The position numbers and the translations under genes were made by a program. Shown here piece after piece: positions 37,947 to 48,285 of a stretch of DNA of 64,000 bases. The stretch comes from Gnetum montanum (Eukaryota > Streptophyta > Gnetopsida > Gnetales > Gnetaceae). Below the pieces are notes generated by a model, which was not told the origin of the DNA, did no database searches, and saw only the letters and a list, made by a program, of their open reading frames with translations. The stretch spans positions 59,582-123,581 of the forward strand of contig MNCI01010837.1 of assembly GCA_015680685.1 (NCBI GenBank). Direction: 5' to 3'. The first letter of the stretch is position 1, and every line of letters starts with the position of its first letter.

Positions 37947-38400
37947 CTAATTGCATGTAGGTAATGTCAAACTTTGCACAAACCATGACCTCTGCATGCA
38001 ATTACACCCTGTGTTAATGTATGCGATGCATGGAACTTTCTTCTTCTCGATCTTTCTGAATGTATTTTCCTTTGATATTTCTAGGGAAAGATCATGGATT
38101 CCTAGGCATGAATCGATGGTGCTTAGGCATGCTCTTTCCATTATGATTGGGAAGTCCCCCTTACTATTGTTCACCTGAATCACTAGGAAGTTAGCTAGGT
38201 AAAACCATCCATAAACAATGGTAATAATTTCTTCCACTAGTCCCAATGGGACAGTGATGGACTGGTCGACCAACTCTAGACGGATGTTGCTCTTTTTCAA
38301 TGGAGGCAAGTTCTAGGCCTTGTACATTTCTTGAGAAATCACGTTGACACCAGAACCTAAATCCAAAAGAGCCTTGCATGACACATTTCCAATGATTTTT
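37947..38400 (-). pseudogene. Protease of the permuted unit
   Basis: Minus strand: VSCKALLDLGSGVNVISQEM places the active site (D-S-G altered to D-L-G) near 38,365. RLELVDQSITVPLGLVEEII and GDFPIIMERACLSTIDSCLG follow, then a C-terminal strand. One TAG interrupts between the active site and NLPPLKKSN. It lies between gag (38.7-41.0 kb) and RT, the normal order. Confidence 0.72.
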
Positions 38401-38689
38401 AAGTATATTAGAGGACTCCTAGGATTAGAGAATTTTCTGGGAAGGTGGCCAGCTTTGATCCAATCGATGACGACATGTGTTAGCATGACTGTATGCGTTG
38501 AGTGTGGTGGTTAAGTTGAAAGAGGCTCCAAAGTTTTGATTGATACTAAGGCATCTAAGGAATCAACCGCTTGTGATTGCAAGGGCTTGGTTAGACCATT
38601 GGTTCTAAAGAAAGGTCTTTTCTTTATGTGGTTATTGGAACCAACATTAGGTTGAGAGCTAATAGCCCTTGTGGCATTATGTTGTTATG

Positions 38690-40990
38690 GCTAGGTAGGG
38701 ATTTCACCTTGCATCGCAGGAGCATGTGGTAGTGGAGCTATTGGTGGAAGAGATGTGGTCAGATGAGAAGGATGATATGCTTGCAAAATATCACACCTAG
38801 AAGAGGGAGTCCCATAATACTCACAGGCTTGGCAGTGAGGTTGAGGAGTGACGTGACTAGTAGAGTCACGTGGGAAGATTGGCTGCTGCACGTAATATTC
38901 ATACAGGTTAAGTTGCCTATAAGGATACTATTGCCTTGGTGGTGGCATTCTCCATGATTGTGGGTGCTACCACTATTGATATTTCTCAATTAGTTGTGGT
39001 AGAGTTCCACTTGGATAATACGTTAAGGGTTGGTGGAACTATCTTGGGTTACCTTGGGGGTAAGGTAACCTTCGACGTGCTTGTTGTTTGTTCAACTGTG
39101 GGTTGAGTGCATACACCCCCAGACTCTTGCAGATGTGAGATGATAGGGAAACATCCTTTAGGATGGTCATATTAACATATTTCACATCCACTATCATTTT
39201 CTGTTTCTAACTCCACAACTTCTTCAATGATGACAAATTTTTCCTTACCCTTGCTACATGCATGTTTAGCTTCTCTTTTTTTTCTTTTTCCACAATCACT
39301 ACCTTGCTCTCTAGACTCCTCTACTATTTTAAGAATAGTTTGAAATCTATTGTCTAGGGAATCCCACATTTGGTCTACCTTTGTTGAAACTTCTGATGTC
39401 ATATTTTGGATAGGCATAGTTTTCCTATTCACCATCTCTTCGAGTGGTGACTCTTCTTCATCCTCACAAAATCTTACTTCCCTCTTCCAGAGAAGGATCT
39501 TAGTTATACTCTTCCACACTTTCTCTCTTCTATAGCTCACCTTCTTCCTTAGCAAATTACTCTAATAGTCTTTGAATTTAATCAGACCTACGCTTGGATA
39601 GTCTTCCTTAGGCATAAGTCCCAAGGGTTCTTCTTGTTTCATGCCTAAGCCCATCCACGAGATGGCACAATTGATCCCTTTGTTAATAACCATGCATAGG
39701 ATAATGGTGTAATAGTGCATAATATTAACCCATGGTAGCATCCAATGGTTTATGTCCTCCTTGTTTCCAACCTTGGATTTGCTTTTGCAAGTTAGACACT
39801 CAGGATTACGTTTGGTACTTGTCATTAAATAGTTCTAACATAGTACTCCACCTACAAATGGATTTTGGTTCTAAAGACTGGTGCCAGCTTTATGCTTTTT
39901 TAACTAGTGTCTAGGAAAGCAACTTAAGCTTTTTCTATTCATTTTCTATATTTTGTAAGGCACATGCATCATGGAATGCTTGTAAATGATTCTAAGGATA
40001 AGCGTTGTATCACCCTTCAAATCATGGGATATTGTTAATATCTAATCTCTTGATCCTACTATTTTTTGGTGCCTTATTGGAATTATAATAGACTCAGTTA
40101 TGTCTAACATACTTTGAGTAGCGAGTAGGGGTTCATCGTGATCATCTTGTCCATGGTATCTATGATGCCTATGTTGTTCTCTACTCTCCCTTCTTCTATG
40201 TCGTGACTCTCTAGAGTGCCCTCATCCCCTTTCCTGGTTGTTTTGTCTATAACTTCCACTCTGCCTACCTTTATTCCCAATGATCTTTTTCTTTATGATT
40301 GCATCTAGACACTGAAGGATAGGATGAAGGAGATGAAGAAGAAGAAGAAGAAGGAGAATCATCACCATGATGATGTCTGCTACCTTCTCTTCGACAGTCT
40401 CGACCTTTGATCGTGATTGCTATCTGAATGTCTATCTTTATCATGTGTCTGTGTTCCTTTTTTGGACCTTTTGTACCTATGGCTATTAGAACCTGAGTTA
40501 TGAATAGTGGGATGAAGGTTTTGATACAAAACCCCTTGTCCAAAGTCAAGGGGAGGAACATCATTGTGTGGGCAACTCCCTAAGGTAGGTTCACCACCCT
40601 CATTTTTGCTTAAGACATGTAGGACATCCTGCAATCACTTACCCTTCAAAGACTTATGATGTCTCTCCTATTGCAAGTTCCTTTGACGTTGTGCCTCTGT
40701 GGGATGGTATTCTCTTGTGTCATGGTCTTGCACAACGTATTTTGCATGTAAGTATTGCATACCAATTTTTATGAGAGCACGAAGAAGCATTTTGGGGACT
40801 GAACGGTTGGGAGGTAACACTATGTTACCTTCTAAGTCTTGCCAACGTAGTTGTTTGTCATGATGAAGAATAAAGGTGAAGTCAGGTACATACTCATCAG
40901 GATAAATATATACCACACAAAACTATTGAGTGACTGACGAAACATTGTCATTTTTATTACGTCGTTGATTATTTCCTAGGTGAGACCTAG
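38690..40990 (-). pseudogene. Gag of the permuted unit
   Basis: Minus strand from about 40,990: NNQRRNKNDNV, then VYIYPDEYVPDFTFILHHDK and LLRALIKIGMQYLHAKYVV (open 40,916-40,668), then an Arg/His/Ser-rich segment (40,271-40,634) and the gag core (about 40,070-39,800) with stops. A charged segment follows (39,555-39,172) ending in the CEIC zinc remnant, then a Gln/Pro/Tyr-rich linker with a possible second CxxC-type motif (about 38,820). It aligns along its length with element 2 gag. Confidence 0.75.
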
Positions 40991-41134
40991 GTGGTAAAGC
41001 GCTTTCATGTGAAGAAAGAGATATTCGTCTTGTTCAGTGTGCAATATATTTTTTTCTTTTTTCAATGAATCCTAAGGATTTGTTCCAATGATGTGAATGA
41101 TTTCCTAAGTTCTGGTTAGCACACAGACAACTAA

Positions 41135-41153
41135 GTCCCCAGCAATGGCGCCA
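41135..41153 (-). promoter_or_regulatory. Primer-binding site of the permuted unit (tRNA-Asp type)
   Basis: The minus strand reads TGGCGCCATTGCTGGGGAC, 17 of 19 matches to the tRNA-Asp-complementary consensus. It lies one base from the LTR end and is the best-preserved primer-binding site in the window. Confidence 0.85.
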
Positions 41154-41154
41154 A

Positions 41155-42071
41155 TGATGAGCGGCGAGGTACCCCTACACTCAACCATATGAATATGAGT
41201 GTTTCATGCACAATCCGATCAAATTCCAAGGACTAAGTGCTTATGCATCCTTGTGGAAAAAGGATGGGTTGATTAATCATTGTCTTCCAAAACTTAATTG
41301 TATGTCATGATTGTATGATTAAGTAAGCTTGAGGCATATGATTTTTATATCTTTTATGTTTTTATGTCCTGTGCTAATAGGGAAAGAGAGAGATAAATAG
41401 GTGTCTAATTTAACTTAACTACTCATTAATAAAGTTCTAACTAATCCTAACACAAGGATCCATTCCCACTTTCCATACACATCCTAAACCAATGCAACAC
41501 TTCTGGGATTACCAAACGCTAATCGTTACTAGGTTACCAAGCATTACACGCATGCTCGAAGCGGTCATGTTTGTGTCATTTAATGATTTTCTTAATTGAT
41601 CAAAATGAATTTCTGTGCTAATAACAAAAATGTAAAGTGCATAAAATAAATGCATAAAAAAATAAAATAAAAGAAATGCGTAAGAAAACAAATCTCAAGT
41701 GCTGCAAGGATGAATCGAAGAGCTCATCTTTATTGACATACACAAGGTGTGCTTAGGTACACAATGCTTGAATAAAGATCCATCCACACTTAGACCTCCT
41801 ACTGTGGACACTTGGAAAATACCCTAACCTTCAAATAGACTACAAGAGTTTCACTTCTTGACTCCTCAAAGACTTCTTCCTCTTGACTCCTAAAAGACTT
41901 CTTTTCCAATTGTGCACCTAGGCACTGTATTTATAGGCTTGAGAGAAACTACTCTAATAATTAGAGTAACTACTAGAGTAACCACTCTAATAATTAGAGT
42001 AACTACTAGAGTAATCTCTAGAGTAACCACTCTAATAATTAGAGTAATTGCTAGAGTAACCACTCTCATCA
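41155..42071 (-). repeat. Central LTR of the permuted unit
   Basis: The LTR is 917 bp. On the minus strand it runs TGATGAGAGTGG...CCGCTCATCA. TATA box TATAAATA at 41928-41935 (minus). Just upstream of it in U3 are three copies of a 17-bp perfect palindrome (listed separately). A poly(A)-signal-like AATAAAGATGAG (complement near 41,720) is conserved with the other LTRs. The left neighbour is the primer-binding site and the right neighbour the polypurine tract. Confidence 0.88.
41951..42045. repeat. Palindrome array in LTR U3
   Basis: The palindrome ACTCTAATAATTAGAGT occurs at 41951-41967, 41984-42000 and 42029-42045, separated by CTAGAGTAACC-type units. The repeat period is 33 bp, then 45 bp owing to an extra 12 bp (TCTCTAGAGTAA). 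It sits 16-110 bp upstream of the TATA box on the minus strand, where transcription-factor sites would be expected. Confidence 0.9.
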
Positions 42072-42081
42072 TACCCCCACA
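42072..42081 (-). promoter_or_regulatory. Polypurine tract before the 3' LTR
   Basis: The minus strand reads TGTGGGGGTA directly before TGATGAG. The 35 bp upstream (CTCAAGGACGAGTTTTCATT...) match the sequence before the 3' LTR of element 5 (CTTGAGGATGAATTTTTATT...), which ends GAGGGTA. Both therefore mark internal-region ends where plus-strand DNA synthesis is primed. Confidence 0.75.
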
Positions 42082-43920
42082 ACTGAATGAAAACTCGTCC
42101 TTGAGTTCCTTACAAAATATTGGGAAGGTATGGGATTATTGAATAATTGACAACTGACGGTGGAATGGGATGACAAACTCAACATCCCCAGTGAATAGAT
42201 CAATAAGCATATTACAACATTAGTATTCATGATCATTGTGGTGAACACTTGTACATAAATGACATCCAAGCCTTTATTTGGTAGCTTGTAGAGAAAGTAA
42301 GAAAAAGAAAATGAAGAATGTTGCACCAATGCTAAGATTGCACTTTCCGTTGTTTATCCATAGCCACACCACTAGATTTTCTCCTTTCGTAAATGCTCCA
42401 GTTCTGGTCCATCCTGAGTGCTTCCTCTAAGCCTAGTCCATTGTTTCTATGAGTGCCATCTGCACACACAACACAATCACAAATGAGCAAGGATAGATAA
42501 AACATAATGTAGTTGATACCTTGCCTCGATATGAAGTGCATTGGCTGAGTTGTGGTTATGGCAAAAACTAGTTTGGAGATTTATCATAGGTGACTACCCA
42601 AGGTGTAGGGGTTAGGTAGATAGTAAAATGAAGAAAATTAAAAAATTTGTGCCAAGGCCTCCATGAGATGTCATGGATGGGGATGAAACAAGAGATGATT
42701 GATTGTAGGAAATGTTTAAGGAAAATAACTTAATAATTGCACCAAAAAGGAATGCCAGTGGATCCTCCCCAAAGTAGGCTCATGCATTTTATGCCTTAAC
42801 AAACCCACAAACCAAAGAGTCCATAGGCTTTAGGAATGTCATTTGGAAGTAAGAGTTAAAAACTTACCCATAAGAATTAACCAAAGAAAAATAATGCATC
42901 AACCCAAAACAGACTAATGATAAAAATGGCAATGAGGTGGAAAATGGGAAGAAAGATGGAGAGGAGAGAATGGAATGGAATCCCAAGAATAAGGTTGTGT
43001 AAAGACCCTTGTGTATTTCATGGTTAAGATGACTAAGCAGAAATCATCCCAAATCCAGACTCAAACCAACCACATTCACTGATCTCACATCAATACACTT
43101 GGCCAATCCATCCTCTTGAAGCAACATGAATGCCTTCATAAAGAGTGACCACCATCTTAAGGAGAGTGAGATGGCAAAGCAGGAAGTGAGAAAGGACCTT
43201 AGTTAGAGGGAACCTTCAGGCATGGGTAACATATCTTTCTAGTTTCATAACCAATGCTTGTATCCCATATTGCATTATTATGTCTAAGGGGTGTGCTTTG
43301 AATTCTCACTTTTTTTTTGCGTGAGAGCCACACTATCCAAAGACTTATTTTTATTCACTCGGCTTCCTAATTTTTGAATAATGTCAAAATGGCAGAAAAC
43401 CCAAGAAATAAGCATCCAAGCACCTAAGAGAATGGCCAAGACAAATGCATTGAATCCCCTTGAAGTCACACCATTTTCATCCTTTGAGTCTCTCCTTAGT
43501 TTGAAAAGTACCTAGCCACCAATTCATTAATAAAGTTACTTAGAAAAAGGGGACTGTATAGTTCCAAGACAAAGGAGACCATAGATTTGTATGGATGAGT
43601 GGACGACATAGACTCATTACCTATTTTGCCAAAAGAACCATACCTTAATATCAGCATCATAATTCAAAGGTAAAAACCAAACATTAGCAATCAATATGAT
43701 ATAATGCAATCCACTATCATGAGCAATTATTGGATGACAAATAAAAGTAAATCAAGAAAACAAAGAAATAGTAAAAACATGAACAATGGTGTAAAACAAA
43801 AATAAGAAAAGTTGGAAAAACGTGTAAAACAAAAAATGTGTAAAATAAAAATTCAAAAAGAATTGAGGGCCTAGAACTGTTAGCATAGGTGGCCATCTCG
43901 CCCACAACTAAGTTGGAAGG
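42082..43920 (-). other. Post-pol spacer of the permuted unit, without ORF X
   Basis: No convincing coding pattern. The part nearest the LTR (to about 42,200) matches the region before the 3' LTR of element 5, including CCATACCTTCCCAATATTTT. The part at about 42,700-43,520 matches the spacers at 25.3-26.07 kb and 62.0-62.8 kb. The roughly 2.5-kb ORF X and its promoter, expected between these two parts, are absent. Confidence 0.6.
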
Positions 43921-43927
43921 AGGAGAT

Positions 43928-44900
43928 CTAAATTAGTGAGCAAGGTTGTCCTTCAACAGAGGTAGCATGTGTACTAGCTATCCTAAGCTCATGGAAAGGT
44001 TTGATTTGTTGTACATTAACCAATAGTTTCTTTTCTAGGCTGTCAGGTTTGTATATTGTCATATCCCCTAAAGGAAAAGTTGCATAAATAATATAAGGTC
44101 CTTCCCACAGTGTTTGAAATTTAGTACATTGTGGCACATGTGTGGGATTCTAGTAGAAAACCTTATCTCCTGGTTGATATTTAACTTTCGTAATCCTTAG
44201 GTTATAATGTTATTTATTGAATGCCTTGTGCAACTCGTTAGATGACAGGGAAACTAGTCATTTTTCATCTAGCAAGTTAAGGGTTACTAACCATTGTTTC
44301 TGTGCTAGATCAAGGTCAAGGTTGAGGTCACATGCCATGGATAGTGTACAGAGCTCATTTTGAATGGGAAGCATTGGTAATGTACCGTACACTAACTCAT
44401 AGGGAGAGTAACTTCTAGGGAGTTTCCATGTGGAGCAGTATGCCCAAAGAGCATCATTTAGTTTAATGCTCCAATCTCATCTAAACTTACTAACAGTTCT
44501 TGTCAATATCTTTGTAATCTCCCTATTGGTAACTTCTGCTTGAATGTTTTCTTGGGGGTGGTATGGTGTAGTCAATTTATACTCAACCCCTAATTGTTGC
44601 ATTAGTTTTCGAAAAGTTACACCTGTGAAGTGGGTACCATTTTCTAAAGTAAGTGCACGTGGCATACCAAACCTGTTTATGATTTGTTGTTCAACAAATT
44701 GTGCAACTGTAGATAATGTACAATCCTTAATAGTAGCTGCTTCTGCCCATTTAGTTAGGTAATCAATAGCAACAATGATATAGGATTTTCCATTGGACAT
44801 TGATGTAATTGGACCCATAAAATCAATTCCCCAAATGTCGAAGGGTTCTAACAGTTGGATCCATTGTTGCGGACCCTCCATTCTAGCAGTCATTCCCCAT
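43928..44900 (-). pseudogene. Integrase of the permuted unit
   Basis: Minus strand, open for 138 codons (44,893-44,477): EPFDIWGIDFMGPITSMSNG, IVAIDYLTKWAEAATIKDCT, QIINRFGMPRALTLENGTHF, KLTTPYHPQENIQAEVTNRE. The first catalytic Asp (GIDF) and the final acidic region (AEVTNRE) are present. The second catalytic Asp is Glu (codon at 44642-44644; element 2 has Asp here). The C-terminal part (44,137-43,928: TKFQTLWEGPYIIYATFPLG...LLVNVQQIKPF) is also open. Best preserved integrase in the window, but separated from RT by stops. Confidence 0.85.
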
Positions 44901-46443
44901 CACATTGATAGTGCTTACAAAATTGGATGAATTGATGGGCATCCTGAAATAATGTAGGCCAATAATATCCTGCAAGCAAGGTCTTGATGGTCGTATGTCT
45001 TCTAGTTTAATGACCCCCACAAGGACCCTCATGAGCATCTTGGAGAACTCGAAATTTATCTATATCAAGAACACACCATCGAACCAAGCCATTGAGACAC
45101 ACTTTGTAAAGTTGCCCATTGATTTCCATAAAGTACTTGGCTCAGTGAAGAAACTATTGTTTCTTCTTAAGGTTTAACTCTTGTGGTATTTTTTGGGTGA
45201 GGAGATAGGTAAGAATGTTACTATACTAGTTTGTCTCCGTGGGTGATTGATTATTCACTACACCAGAAAAGAGAAATTCATTAGGAAAATAATCAAAAAT
45301 TGGATACTTATCCTCTTTGTTGTTCCATCGCAATCAAGATAAATGATCAACAACTACGTTCTTGGTGCCTTTATGATCGATCATTGTAAGATCGAACTCT
45401 TATAGGATTACAAGCCATCGTATGATATGAGGGCTTACCATTGGCTTATTTATGAGGAACCTTATTGCACTATGATCTGTATGTATATATACTTTATATC
45501 CCAATACATACTATCTAAAATTTTCTAGTGCAAACACTACAACCATTAATTCTTTCTCTATGGTAGTGTAGTTAATTTGTGCACCAGTGATACTTCTACT
45601 TGTACAGTGGATGTAATAAAGACACTTCTGATTATCAAACTATGTAAGTACAACTTCTAAGGCATAGTTGGACACGTCAGTCATGATATGGAATGGTTTG
45701 GACTAGTCAGGAGCTTGTAGAATGGGTGTTTCCACTAGCTTCTATTTCAAAGTTTGAAAAGCTAATTCGCATTCCCTGGTCCACTCGAAAGGTACATCCT
45801 TTTTTGTTAATTCCACCAATGGTTTGGAAACCTTTGAAAAGTTCTCAATAAATATCCTATAGTAGCTAGTATGTCCAAGGAATGACCAAATATCTTTGAC
45901 AGTTTCTGGTTGATGGGTAATTCCTTGGATAACTTTGATTTTTTCGGGGTCTACCTCTATCATTGTGTGTGAGATTTTGTGCCCTAGTACTATGCCCTCT
46001 TGGACCTTCAAATGGCTTTTCTGCCAGTTGAGCCTCAAATTGGTCTCTACACATCTTTTTAACACTTGCTCTAACCAGTCCAAGGCTTGATCAAAGTTTT
46101 CTCCATAGGTGGAGAAATTGTCCATAAAGACTTCTACACCATTTCCTATCTACTATTGGAAGATGATTAGAACTAGTCATTGAAATGTTGCAGGGGAATT
46201 GCACAAGCCAAAAAACATCTGTTTGTATGCAAACGTTCCACAAGGACTGGTGAATGTAGTCTTGTCTTGGTCTTCTATGGCTGTTTGTATTTTATTATAT
46301 CTGCTATATCCATCCAGAAAACTATAGTAGCAATGCCCTGCAATGGTGTCTAAGACTTGGTCAACAAATGGGAATGGAAAGTGATCTTCGAATGTTGCCA
46401 TATTCAGTAGTCTAAAATCTATGCAAACCCTCCATTTGCCTTC
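44901..46443 (-). pseudogene. RT and RNase H, right end of the permuted unit
   Basis: Minus strand: FEDHFPFPFVDQVLDTIAGH (46,401-46,177, truncated at 46,443), MDNFSTYGENFDQALDWLEQ (catalytic MDD is MDN here), SHLKVQEGIVLGHKI and FSKVSKPLVELTKKDVPFEW (46,125-45,742). A decayed RNase H and connection domain run down to about 44,900. The catalytic Asp-to-Asn change would abolish polymerase activity. Similarity begins sharply at 46,443. Confidence 0.8.
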
Positions 46444-46917
46444 CTTTTGACATTATGCATAAAGGAAATAATAGGAAAAATGTAGAAAGAGGAAAAAAAG
46501 AATGCTTTATTGATATGGAATAGCATATCTAGATCATGCTCTAAGAATGTTCCTTGGGATTTTCTTCCTTTGGAATCTATCCCCTAGAGGCAATCTAGCA
46601 GTGCCACCATAGTTAGGCCTATAAGTTGGCTAGAAGGGATGGTTAGTTCACTTTTTATCCCACTTCACTGAACTTCCCGTGACTTGCTTGTATTGGCTTC
46701 ACCACTACATGTTGGCATGACCTCTAACCTAGGATATAAATGCCTTAGGTCAAATCCCCAAAGGTTACCTTAAGAGACATATTCATTATTAAAATGCACC
46801 CTTTTAGGTCTTAATCACAACTACCCTTTTAGGTCTTGTTAAGGTGACAATAACACTTGTTATGAAGAGACACCATCTTCATTAGGCAACAACATCATTT
46901 GGGAATGGGGATGTGAT
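46444..46917. other. Unassigned segment between two retroelements
   Basis: This 470-bp piece matches neither the permuted unit on its left nor the LTR of element 5 on its right. It has a TTTATTGATATGG (a possible poly(A) signal in complement), a GATATAAATGCC TATA-like string near 46,735 and two copies of CCCTTTTAGGTCTT about 29 bp apart (46,800-46,845). It may be a fragment of another LTR family. Confidence 0.35.
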
Positions 46918-47299
46918 AGTATGCCCAATAACAGTATGTTTGGTAACCCCAGTAGTAGTTGTACAAAGTCCAAGGTGTGCATAAAAGGTTAGAAATGGAT
47001 ACTCATTGCACTTAGGCTAGTTAGACTTTACCTTCCATTGCTAATTAGATTAAACAATTACTTTCTTTATCATCATTAGGAGTAACTTAGGGCCAAACAA
47101 CATCAATTATCATATGCCTCACTTTGAACTAAACCATATGTGAGGAAACTACCACTAGTACAAGTGGGAAGACAACAAATTGTGATCAAGACATAATGGT
47201 TTAGATGCACAACTAGTCCCATACATAGAATTCCACTGAATTACATGTGAATGCTTGTGATTCATATGGTTAGGTGTAGGGGTACCTCGCTATTCATCA
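46918..47299 (+). repeat. 5' LTR of element 5, 3' part only
   Basis: Aligns with the last 380 bp of the 3' LTR at 55863-56737: GTATGCCCAATAACAGTATG..., GGATACTCAT..., TTACCTTCCATT..., CACTTTGAACTAAACCATA, ending TATTCATCA. It is followed by one T and the primer-binding site. The first ~490 bp are missing and replaced by unrelated DNA. Confidence 0.75.
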
Positions 47300-47300
47300 T

Positions 47301-47319
47301 TGGCACTATTGTTGGGGAA
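47301..47319 (+). promoter_or_regulatory. Primer-binding site of element 5
   Basis: TGGCACTATTGTTGGGGAA follows the LTR end and one T. It is a decayed version of the tRNA-Asp-type site seen in the other two elements. Confidence 0.7.
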
Positions 47320-47344
47320 GGTGCTAGTTATCTAGATTAGTTAT

Positions 47345-48285
47345 ATTATTGATGAGTATCAAGGTACCCCTACGTCCAACCATACAAATCACAAGCATTC
47401 ACACATGATTTGGTCAAATTCTATGGATGGGACTAGTTGTGGCATCTAGATCACTATGCCTTGATCACAGTTCGCTATCTTCCCACTTGGACTAGTGATA
47501 GCTTTGTCATATATGGTTTAGTCTAGAGTGAAGCATATGATTTTTATTATTTTATATTTTATTGTTTTACAATTAACAATAGGTTGAAATTCAATTTATA
47601 ATCAATTCAACTAATCTAATTGATAATTAATAATTAACTACCCTAACATAAGTATTCAATCCCACTTCCCATGCATATCTTGAACACATATAGCACTACT
47701 GGATTACCAAATGTTAAGCGTTGTTGGGATTACTATGAGTCATATGCATGCTCGAAGTGATTGTACTTATGTGCTTAATTAATTAACATGTATGAAAATG
47801 TAAATATTAACTAAGTACATGAAAATTAAATTGTATGGAAAGTAAATCTAATCTAAGTCAAAGTGATGCAATGAATAAGAATCAATCTCGATCTTATTGC
47901 TGCTCATGGAATATGTCCAAGTACATTGCCCATCAAATAAGACTTCATACAACTAGCTTAGATTCACTCTATGGGTACTCACTAATTGTTCTCTAAGATT
48001 ACAGAATAAAATTGTAAGAATTAGGCTACTCTATTAACAAAACTATGAAGAACTAATGCAAAATTGATTGAAAATTGATGCAAAACTAAATGCCCAAACC
48101 ATGCACCAAAGTTCTATATTTATAGGCTAGTGTATAACACCTGACGTTAGATACCCAATGTCACATTTGGGCTCTAACATTGGATACCTAATGTCATGGC
48201 TTTATTATCAGGGCCTTGTTATTGGAGTGTTGTTATCGGAGCCTTATTATTGGATACTCCAACCAATTGATGATTTATCAATTAT
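47345..48285 (-). mobile_element. Solo LTR with 5-bp target duplication, nested in element 5
   Basis: The LTR spans 47350-48280 (931 bp). On the plus strand it starts TGATGAGTATCAAGGTACCC and ends TGATGATTTATCA, so it is in minus orientation. ATTAT flanks it on both sides (47345-47349, 48281-48285). It has a TATA box (48117-48124, minus) preceded by GGTATCCAAT-type repeats. Removing it joins element 5 internal sequence that matches the start of the element 2 internal region (TATCTAG-ATTAGT...CAT-ATCATTG). It therefore inserted after element 5 and later lost its body by LTR-LTR recombination. Confidence 0.88.

Larger units (their letters stand above)
36889..46443 (-). mobile_element. Circularly permuted Athila-like unit with one central LTR
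   Basis: On the minus strand the order is: RT (from 46,443), RNase H, integrase, post-pol spacer, polypurine tract, one LTR (42071-41155), primer-binding site, gag, protease, RT (to 36,889). Both outer ends lie in RT. The shared stretch, about 36,889-37,345 versus 45,990-46,443, is nearly identical over some 450 bp. The single LTR has a polypurine tract on one side and a primer-binding site on the other, so it serves as 3' LTR for one half and 5' LTR for the other. The unit length is close to one full element. This fits either a remnant of a tandem array or integration of a one-LTR circle by recombination. No ORF X is present. Confidence 0.72.

Noticed and set aside
41155-42071. Treating this LTR as a solo LTR
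   Set aside because: It has a primer-binding site on one side and a polypurine tract on the other and no matching flanking pentamers, so it is joined to internal sequence on both sides.
36889-46443. Two independent minus-strand elements truncated by chance
   Set aside because: Overlapping RT ends and a single shared LTR are better explained by one permuted or tandem-derived unit, although the alternative is not fully excluded.
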